DNA of 5,063 nt from a bacterium (GTDB taxonomy: Bacteria > Hydrogenedentota > Hydrogenedentia > Hydrogenedentiales > SLHB01): NCBI GenBank assembly GCA_024231375.1, contig JAAEQP010000565.1, positions 1-5,063 of the forward strand, in the 5' to 3' direction. Position numbers and translations under genes: made by a program. The notes under the pieces are model-generated. The model was not told where the DNA came from, did not search any database, and worked only from the letters and a program-made list of their open reading frames with translations. This document shows, one piece after another, positions 1-5,063 of this stretch (its first letter is position 1; every line of letters begins with the position of its first letter).

Positions 1-517
1 CTGTATTGGATCTCACCTCTATGTTACCGCGATGCATCTTCACGATTCCATACGTCACGGCCAAGCCGAGGCCCGTGCCCTTGCCGACTTCCTTGGTTGT
101 GAAGAAGGGTTCGAAAATCTTGTCCCGGTTCTCCTTTGGAATGCCGACGCCCGTGTCCGTCACGCTGATCTTCAGTTGAAGCGGCGTTTCACTGGTCCGT
201 ACGGTCACAGGGCCGCCGTCCGGCATGGCCCCGTAAGCATTTCCGATGAGGTTGGTCAGCACTTGGAGCATCTGGTCACGGTCGAGGGATACTTGGTCGT
301 CCCCCATCTCATGGATGACCTCCAGGCTGATGTTCTCGGGCGCCGGCGCGGCTTTCGCGGCCCGGCTGACGAGGTCGTGTACCTTGGTGGGCGCGCGTTC
401 CACCTTGTTCTGTCGCGCAAAGTGCAGCAGACCGGCCACGATCTTCTTGCAGCGGTCGGCTTGGTCCGTGATCATGGTGAGATCTTCGCTCAGACGGCCG
501 TCGTCGTCGCTCTCGTC
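1..517 (-). CDS. C-terminal ATP-binding (HATPase) half of the same histidine kinase, in frame behind the TAG and running off the left edge
   Basis: My translation from 517 down to 2 gives 172 open codons in exactly the frame of the upstream kinase. Numbering through the stop as residue 474: the end of the HisKA domain with [17 protein letters not shown]-box [14 protein letters not shown] (563-576; ATP/Mg-binding Asn567); G1 box DTGVGIP (595-601); F-box FEPFFTTK (609-616); G2 box [15 protein letters not shown] (from about 619). All catalytic boxes are intact with no further stop. This argues for recent interruption, or for functional expression, rather than long decay. Taken alone, the first ATG would be at 473-475, but it has no clear ribosome site and would begin after the phosphoacceptor His, so independent translation looks weak. 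The C-terminus and any receiver domain or response-regulator gene lie left of the window. Treat it as part of the 518-1939 gene, split or pseudogenised. Confidence 0.85.
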
Positions 518-520
518 CTA
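518..520 (-). other. In-frame TAG codon interrupting the kinase gene
   Basis: The plus strand reads cta here, which is TAG on the coding strand, between CTC (Leu473) and GAC (Asp475). The reading frame is kinase sequence on both sides, so this is a codon substitution and not a frameshift. TAG is one base from TTG (Leu), GAG (Glu), CAG (Gln) and TGG (Trp), any of which could be the ancestral codon. It lies 16 codons after the phosphoacceptor His457. Confidence 0.9.
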
Positions 521-1939
521 GAGCAGGTGCGCATACATCAGCACCACACCCAGGGGATTATTCAGTTCGTGCGCGATACCCGCGGCAAGCTGTCCCATGC
601 TGGCCAGCTTCTCCGATTGGACCAGGGCTTCGCGGGTTTCCTGGAGTTGGTCGTTCGACACGGCCAGGTCGCGCATGGTCGTTCGAAGCTGGTCGATGGT
701 ATGGGGCATACACATCTCATTCTCGGCGAGCCCCTTGTGAATGGCGATGGCATGCTCTTGGCACGTGTCGTAGCCACAGGCCCCGCAGTTGAGTTCGTCA
801 GCGGGATCGTGCTTGCCCAAGCGGGCCAGGATCTCGTGCAACTGGGCGATCGAAGGCGCGGGAATCCGCTGGTCGTCGGGCGTGTACTCCCTGCTCAGGT
901 CCAGTTCCGCGAACTGAGTCATGTCCTTGCGCCATTGGTGCCAGTCGAACCGGCTGGTGCGGTCGCGGACAAATTTGCTGACGCGGTTCCTCCGGCTGAA
1001 CGAACTCTCGTGGCAACTGATGCCGGGCCCGTTGATGCACCCCGTACAGGCAAGGACTTCCAGTAACTTGGCTTCCAAGTGTCCCGATTCAAATTCCTGA
1101 ATGGCCTCCACGAAATGGCTTCGCCCGTCGGCGGCCACCACGCGGCCATCGACCAAGTCCTCTTCGATGTGAGCGGCCTGGAGCAACCCACGGCTGATCG
1201 CGAAAAGACCGCCGGGTCCTCCATGAGGCCCGTCGAAGTCGGACGGGGCTACGTCGTCCTTGAGAACGGTACGCCGCTCGAACATGCTGCGCAACTCGAT
1301 GAACGTGATGGCCGTATCGACATCGGAAGCGAGGTGCTCGCTGACGACTTCGCCCTTCTTGGCGATACAAGGGCCCACGAACACCACTCTCAAATCGGGA
1401 CCGTGCAGTTTGCGCAGGGCCCGTGCCGTCGCCACCATGGGCGACACGATGGGCGCGAGTGACCCTGTGGAATCGGGGTGATACCGCTCGACGTAGGCCA
1501 CGATGGCCGGGCAACTGGTGGCAATGTACCGTTGCCCGTCGGGCTTGGTAAGCAGTTTTCGGTACCGGTCGGCGACCATGTCGGCGCCGAACGCCACCTC
1601 GTTGACGTGGTCGAATCCCAGCGCCCGCACCATCCCCACGAACTGAGTGAAACTGCAGTCGGTGAACTCGGCAGGGAAACTGGGCGCAATGATGGCCGCG
1701 ACCGGCGCGTCGGAGAGGAGCAGTTCGGCGACTTCCCCGATACTGTCGTGCATCTGCTTGGCGTGCTGCGTGCATACGCGCACACAGTTGCCGCACCCGA
1801 TGCACCGCTCGGGGATGACGTCGGCTTGGCCTTCCACGATCTTGATGGCCTTGGCGGGGCATTCGCGCACGCACGTGTAGCACATGCGGCACCGCTCGCC
1901 GATCGTGGTGACCAGATGTATCTTGGCGCCAGCCTTCAA
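518..1939 (-). CDS. H-cluster-like sensor fused to a histidine kinase, cut by an in-frame TAG after the H-box
   Basis: Likely role: a cytoplasmic H2 or redox sensor whose output is a histidine kinase. Domains in order: two ferredoxin [4Fe-4S] clusters (C17/20/23/27 and C46/49/52/56); a domain like the [FeFe]-hydrogenase large subunit (about 75-330) with degenerate motifs TSCPAI (141-146), GPCIAKK (189-195) and ACTGCINGPG (297-306); a CxxCx4Cx16C cluster domain (C385, C388, C393, C410), as in RnfB and CO-dehydrogenase-associated proteins; a predicted coiled coil (about 411-447); and the HisKA phosphoacceptor box AHELNNPLG with H457. There are no membrane segments. The start is TTG with a strong GGAGGAGG 6 nt upstream. 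No ATG or GTG lies in frame between it and the upstream gene's stop. The product ends after 473 residues at TAG, yet the same frame continues at once into the ATP-binding domain (1-517), so the natural protein was probably longer. Without that half it could not autophosphorylate. It lies 63 nt after the hydrogenase gene and is probably co-transcribed. Domain calls are secure; the signal it senses is inferred. Confidence 0.88.
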   Translation of the reverse strand: MKAGAKIHLVTTIGERCRMCYTCVRECPAKAIKIVEGQADVIPERCIGCGNCVRVCTQHAKQMHDSIGEVAELLLSDAPVAAIIAPSFPAEFTDCSFTQFVGMVRALGFDHVNEVAFGADMVADRYRKLLTKPDGQRYIATSCPAIVAYVERYHPDSTGSLAPIVSPMVATARALRKLHGPDLRVVFVGPCIAKKGEVVSEHLASDVDTAITFIELRSMFERRTVLKDDVAPSDFDGPHGGPGGLFAISRGLLQAAHIEEDLVDGRVVAADGRSHFVEAIQEFESGHLEAKLLEVLACTGCINGPGISCHESSFSRRNRVSKFVRDRTSRFDWHQWRKDMTQFAELDLSREYTPDDQRIPAPSIAQLHEILARLGKHDPADELNCGACGYDTCQEHAIAIHKGLAENEMCMPHTIDQLRTTMRDLAVSNDQLQETREALVQSEKLASMGQLAAGIAHELNNPLGVVLMYAHLL

Positions 1940-1945
1940 AACCGG

Positions 1946-1953
1946 CCTCCTCC
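1946..1953 (-). promoter_or_regulatory. Strong ribosome binding site that fixes a TTG start for the sensor kinase
   Basis: The coding strand reads GGAGGAGG, a near-perfect Shine-Dalgarno, 6 nt before TTG at 1939-1937. It decides the start: the ATG at 1955-1953 touches this site and is in another frame. Translation from TTG gives a short lead-in and then the first ferredoxin cluster at C17. Confidence 0.75.
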
Positions 1954-1955
1954 AT

Positions 1956-1976
1956 GCCGTCGAACGCGCGGACGGC
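1956..1976 (-). other. Small inverted repeat in the 63-nt leader before the sensor kinase
   Basis: On the coding strand GCCGTC is followed after 9 nt by its complement GACGGC, a 6-bp GC-rich hairpin in the gap between hndD and the kinase gene, ending 2 nt before the ribosome site. There is no T-run after it, so it is not a standard terminator. It might slow or tune translation, or protect the mRNA end after processing. In GC-rich DNA a stem this short can occur by chance. Confidence 0.3.
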
Positions 1977-2002
1977 CCGAGCCCTCCACGCTCCCGCCGG
2001 AC

Positions 2003-3754
2003 CTACTTCAACGTGTCCTCGCGGTTCACGTAGTGAGTGTGCAACAGCTCGTGGCTCTTGTGCCCGAGCGGCTCGCCGAGGTATTCGTCGTACAACCGCT
2101 TGATGGACGTGTTCTCGTGCGACGTTCGGACCGGCTCGTCCCGGTCGATCTTGTACAAGGCGCCCATCCGTTCCTTGACGGCCGCCAAGTCGGTCGCGAA
2201 CGGCTGACCGCCGCCCGCGATACACCCGCCCGGACACGTCATCACTTCGATCAAATGGAGGTCCGTCTTGGTGCCATCCTTGATCTGGTCGAGCAGCTTG
2301 CCTGCATTGCCGAGACCACTCACCACCGCCACGCCCACGTCGAGACCGTTTACGTCCAGCCGCGCTTCTTTGATGCCGTCAAGTCCGCGGACCGCGTCCA
2401 CTTTCAGGTCCGTCAGATCCTCGCCCGTAAGCAGCTTATAGGCCGTTCGGACGGCCGCTTCCATGACGCCACCGGTCGCGCCGAACAGCTTGCCAGCCGT
2501 GCTGCGTTCGCCGAACGGCGTGTCGGCACCCTCGGGCTTCAGGGACTCCATGTTCAGGCCGCTCATGCGGAAGATCCGGGCCAGTTCACGCGTCGTCAAG
2601 ACTGCATCAATGTCAGGCATGCCGTCCCGCAGGTGCTCCGTGCGACCCGCCTCGAACTTCTTGGCGGTACAGGGCATCAGCGAAACGCTGAAAATCTTGT
2701 CCGGATCGATCCCTTCGCGCTCGGCAAAGTAGCTCTTGATCACGGCACCCATCATTTGCTGCGGGCTCTTGCAGGTCGATACGTTGTCCAGAAATTCCGG
2801 GTAGAACTGTTCCACGTACTTCACCCAGCCCGGCGAGCAACTGGTCATCATGGGCAACGTCCCGCCGTTCTTCACACGGTCGACCAACTCGGAGGCCTCT
2901 TCCATGATGGTCAAGTCGGCCGAGAAGGACGTGTCGAACACGCGGTCGAATCCGAGCGTGCGCAGTCCCGCCGTCATGATGCCGCAGATGTCCGTGCCGA
3001 CCTTGATACCGAGTTCTTCACCCAGCGTGACGGATACGCTCGGCGCATGCTGCACCACCACGTACTTCTCTGGGTCGTGCACTGCCTCCATGACCTCTTT
3101 GATGTAACTCTTCTCGCGCAAGGCGCCCGTGGGGCACACCATGATGCACTGGCCGCAATTGATGCAGCTCGAAATATTCAGCCCCTCTTCGAAGGCGGTA
3201 CAGATGTGGGAATCGCTGCCCCGCCCACCGAAGTCGATGGCCGATACTCCCTGGATCTCCTCGCACATGCGCACGCATTTGCCGCAGAGGATGCACTTGT
3301 CCGGGTCGCGCACAATCGCCGGACTCGACATGTCCTCCTGTTGGACCCGTTTCTTCTCGCCGTACCGGCGTTGCCTCACGCCCAGTTCAGCGGCCAGATG
3401 CTGAAGATCGCAGTCGTCGCAACGGACGCAGTACAGGCAGTCGTCCGGATGGTTGGCCAGAAGCAATTCGATGATGGTCTTGCGCGCCCGCAGAGACCGG
3501 GCCGAATGGGTATTGACCTTCATGCCGTCGACCACCGGACAGGCGCAACTGGGCTGAAGACCGGGACGGCCTTCCACCTCGACCACGCACATCCGGCACG
3601 CGCCGCTGGGGAACAGACCTTCCATATGACACAGCGTCGGGACCGTGATGCCCGCACGTTTCAAGGCGTCGAGGAGCATCTCGCCGGGCTTCGCGTCGAT
3701 AGTCCGGCCGTTCGCCTCGATCGTGATCGTCTTCGTTTCCACCGTACCGGGCAT
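2003..3754 (-). CDS. hndD: [FeFe] hydrogenase catalytic subunit, group A multi-cluster (HndD/HydA type)
   Basis: This protein catalyses reversible 2H+ + 2e- to H2 at the H-cluster, in the cytoplasm (no signal peptide). It has 583 residues, the usual HndD size. Domains in order: [2Fe-2S] ferredoxin with C42, C53, C56, C70 or C72; the His-ligated [4Fe-4S] cluster H102, C106, C109, C115; two ferredoxin [4Fe-4S] clusters, C154/157/160/164 and C197/200/203/207; the H-cluster domain (about 230-520); and a fused small-subunit domain (about 525-575, around SHENTSIKRLYDEYLG). The H-cluster motifs are L1 TSCSPGW (304-310), L2 MPCTAKK (360-366) and L3 EVMTCPGGCIAGGGQP (503-518). The proton path matches Clostridium pasteurianum CpI: C306 (C299), E286 (E279), E289 (E282) and S326 (S319). 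One oddity is Ser307 at the position of ligand C300. The ATG start is supported by a GAGGGAGA ribosome site and by translational coupling to the gene above. With the NuoF-type neighbour, this indicates an NAD-linked, probably electron-bifurcating, HydABC/HndABCD enzyme. Confidence 0.96.
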   Translation of the reverse strand: MPGTVETKTITIEANGRTIDAKPGEMLLDALKRAGITVPTLCHMEGLFPSGACRMCVVEVEGRPGLQPSCACPVVDGMKVNTHSARSLRARKTIIELLLANHPDDCLYCVRCDDCDLQHLAAELGVRQRRYGEKKRVQQEDMSSPAIVRDPDKCILCGKCVRMCEEIQGVSAIDFGGRGSDSHICTAFEEGLNISSCINCGQCIMVCPTGALREKSYIKEVMEAVHDPEKYVVVQHAPSVSVTLGEELGIKVGTDICGIMTAGLRTLGFDRVFDTSFSADLTIMEEASELVDRVKNGGTLPMMTSCSPGWVKYVEQFYPEFLDNVSTCKSPQQMMGAVIKSYFAEREGIDPDKIFSVSLMPCTAKKFEAGRTEHLRDGMPDIDAVLTTRELARIFRMSGLNMESLKPEGADTPFGERSTAGKLFGATGGVMEAAVRTAYKLLTGEDLTDLKVDAVRGLDGIKEARLDVNGLDVGVAVVSGLGNAGKLLDQIKDGTKTDLHLIEVMTCPGGCIAGGGQPFATDLAAVKERMGALYKIDRDEPVRTSHENTSIKRLYDEYLGEPLGHKSHELLHTHYVNREDTLK

Positions 3755-3756
3755 CG

Positions 3757-5063
3757 CTATTCTCCCTCGTTATCCATTCGCAGAAGCCCTCTTCCGTCGT
3801 GCCAGTCTTCGAACACGTCCGACGAGAAGATGCTCCGCGCAGCGCCACTGTCTTGTTTGGCCGCGGTGGCCGCCGCGGGCGCCGCGTCGGGCGTCGTTAG
3901 CTTCACCGCGTCGTAGTTGCACACGTCCAAGCAGGATCCACAACCGATGCACTTGTCTTCTATGATGTAATGGATTCGCTTTGACACGCCGATGATGGCG
4001 TCCGTGGGACATTTCGACGCGCACATGGTGCATCCGGTGCATGCGTCGGCGTCGATTTCGTAGGTGCGCAGTTCCGTGCATACGCCCGCCGGACAACGCC
4101 GCTCGAAGATATGCGCCTCATACTCGTGACGGAACCAACGCATGGTGCTAAGCACCGGGTTCGGAGCCGTCTGGCCCAGCCCGCAGAGGCTGGTGTCCTT
4201 GATGACTTCCGCGAGCCGCTGCATGTACAGCACGCCCTGGAAACGCTTCAACGCTTCGGTACCGGAGGTGGTGTTCCGGCCCGACGTGATGCGCGTGAGG
4301 ATTTCCAGAAGCCGCAGGGTGCCTTCCCGGCATGGAATGCATTTGCCGCAACTCTCGCGCTGGATGAAGTCCATGAAGAACTTGGCCACGTCGACCATGC
4401 AGTTGTCTTCATCCATCACGACCAGACCACCGGATCCCATCATGGCGCCCACGGTCTTGAGCGACTGGTAGTCCACCTCAATGTCCAGATGATCTTCCGG
4501 AATACAGCCGCCCGACGGACCGCCAATCTGAACCGCCTTGAATTTCTTGCCGTTGGGAACACCGCCGCCGATGTCCATGATGACTTGGCGGAGGCTGGTC
4601 CCCATGGCCACTTCGACGAGGCCGGTCAACTTGATCTTCCCGGATAGGGCGAAGACCTTGGTGCCCTTGCTGTTCTCGGTGCCAACGGAACTGAACCATT
4701 CGGCGCCGTTGCCCAGAATGCCCGGCACGTTGGAGAAGGTCTCCACGTTGTTGATGATGGTCGGCTTGCCGAACAGGCCTTTGACGGCCGGGAACGGCGG
4801 TCGGGGACGCGGCATCCCGCGTTTGCCCTCGATGCTGTGAATCAGGGCCGTTTCCTCGCCGCATACGAACGCGCCCGCGCCCATCTTGATGACGATGTCG
4901 AGATCGAATCCACTATCGTGGATGTTGTGCCCCAGCAACCCATGCCGTTTGGCCTGATCGATGGCTTCTTTCAGCCGTTCGATGGCCAGCGGGTATTCGG
5001 CGCGGATGTAGATGTAGGCCTTGGTCGCGCCGATGGCGTAGGCGCCGATGGCCATGCCTTCCA
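3757..5063 (-). CDS. hndC: NADH-binding flavoprotein subunit of NAD-linked [FeFe] hydrogenase (NuoF/HndC/HydB family), 5' end outside window
   Basis: This subunit carries the NAD(H)/FMN site of a soluble multimeric [FeFe] hydrogenase and passes electrons through Fe-S clusters to the catalytic subunit. Numbering from the Met codon at 5053-5055: the complex I 51-kDa signature [16 protein letters not shown] is at about 59-74, followed by an SLBB region (about 140-215). The second signature [12 protein letters not shown] is at 234-245; with C236, C239, C242 and C291 it binds the N3-type [4Fe-4S] cluster. A CPAGVC stretch (321-326) leads into two ferredoxin clusters, C339/342/345/349 and C369/372/375/379, which NuoF of complex I lacks but hydrogenase homologues have. 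That Met is internal: the frame continues upstream with Glu-Gly, matching the family's EGMA stretch, so the N-terminal part (FMN glycine loop, possibly a [2Fe-2S] domain) is beyond 5063. After the last cluster there is an Ala/Pro-rich linker and a tail of about 45 residues. The stop is TAG, 2 nt before the next ATG. Family assignment is very secure; bifurcation is inferred from the family. Confidence 0.95.
   Translation of the reverse strand, partial: EGMAIGAYAIGATKAYIYIRAEYPLAIERLKEAIDQAKRHGLLGHNIHDSGFDLDIVIKMGAGAFVCGEETALIHSIEGKRGMPRPRPPFPAVKGLFGKPTIINNVETFSNVPGILGNGAEWFSSVGTENSKGTKVFALSGKIKLTGLVEVAMGTSLRQVIMDIGGGVPNGKKFKAVQIGGPSGGCIPEDHLDIEVDYQSLKTVGAMMGSGGLVVMDEDNCMVDVAKFFMDFIQRESCGKCIPCREGTLRLLEILTRITSGRNTTSGTEALKRFQGVLYMQRLAEVIKDTSLCGLGQTAPNPVLSTMRWFRHEYEAHIFERRCPAGVCTELRTYEIDADACTGCTMCASKCPTDAIIGVSKRIHYIIEDKCIGCGSCLDVCNYDAVKLTTPDAAPAAATAAKQDSGAARSIFSSDVFEDWHDGRGLLRMDNEGE
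3761..3768 (-). promoter_or_regulatory. Ribosome binding site of the hydrogenase gene, inside the end of hndC
   Basis: The coding strand reads GAGGGAGA here, 6 nt before the ATG at 3754-3752. It overlaps the last codons of hndC, whose TAG is only 2 nt from that ATG. The arrangement implies translational coupling, so the two subunits would be made in a linked ratio, and it leaves no room for a separate promoter in the junction itself. Confidence 0.75.

Noticed and set aside
473..475. Independent restart of the ATP-binding half at this ATG
   Set aside because: There is no clear Shine-Dalgarno upstream, and the product would start inside the HisKA helical hairpin after the phosphoacceptor histidine.
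518..520. TAG as a pyrrolysine or recoded sense codon
   Set aside because: Two neighbouring genes use TAG as their true stop, no structural element is apparent around the site, and a Pyl residue next to the H-box of a kinase has no precedent I know of. A point change or sequence error is simpler.
32..1066. Plus-strand open frame of 344 codons opposite the kinase
   Set aside because: Antisense shadow. The minus strand carries all the kinase boxes and the CxxCx4Cx16C cluster motif; the plus-strand product has no recognisable features.
1940..2002. Rho-independent terminator between hndD and the sensor gene
   Set aside because: The only clear stem is 6 bp and is followed by a ribosome site, not a T-run.
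1089..2237. Minus-strand open frame of 382 codons across the hndD-kinase junction, with an ATG at 1955-1953
   Set aside because: It is a different frame from both real genes, low-complexity and Arg-rich, and overlaps the ends of two conserved proteins. The ribosome site fits the TTG start instead.
1478..3916. Very long plus-strand open frame (812 codons) opposite the hydrogenase and sensor genes
   Set aside because: It lies antisense to well-recognised Fe-S proteins, is rich in His, Arg, Ala and Val as expected from the complement of GC-biased codons, and shows no recognisable domain.

Overview
The window is one minus-strand gene cluster from an anaerobic, hydrogen-metabolising bacterium. 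Base composition looks GC-rich (about 60% by eye, not computed). The protein families do not fix the phylum; similar gene sets occur in Firmicutes, Thermotogae, Desulfovibrio relatives and several uncultured GC-rich lineages. There are no RNA genes, mobile elements, CRISPR arrays or obvious rho-independent terminators. Almost every base is coding.

Read in the direction of transcription (high to low coordinates): (1) 5063-3757, the 3' part of an NADH-binding flavoprotein of the NuoF/HndC/HydB type; its 5' end lies outside the window. (2) 3754-2003, a complete 583-residue multi-cluster [FeFe] hydrogenase catalytic subunit of the HndD/HydA type, starting 2 nt after gene 1 ends. (3) After a 63-nt gap, 1939-518, a modular protein with two ferredoxin clusters, an H-cluster-like domain, a further [4Fe-4S] domain, a short coiled coil and a histidine-kinase phosphoacceptor domain. 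(4) 517-1, in the same reading frame but behind one TAG codon, the ATP-binding half of that kinase, running off the left edge.

Genes 1 and 2 are two subunits of a soluble NAD-linked, probably electron-bifurcating, hydrogenase (HydABC/HndABCD family). The NuoE-like subunit would be expected upstream, beyond 5063. HndC exchanges electrons with NAD(H) through FMN, and HndD makes or consumes H2 at the H-cluster. Gene 3 looks like a hydrogenase-derived sensor. It keeps four cysteines resembling the H-cluster ligands but has lost every residue of the proton-transfer path, and its output is a kinase. The likely logic is that it reads H2 or redox state and adjusts expression or activity of the hydrogenase encoded beside it.

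The main surprise is the single in-frame TAG at 518-520. It cuts the kinase between its phosphorylated-histidine box and its ATP-binding domain, with both halves otherwise well conserved and in frame. It could be a recent nonsense mutation, a sequencing or assembly error, or (less likely) suppression. Also worth a look are the degenerate H-cluster site of the sensor, a Cys-to-Ser change in motif L1 of the catalytic hydrogenase, a C-terminal tail on HndC, and the fact that all three visible stops are TAG.
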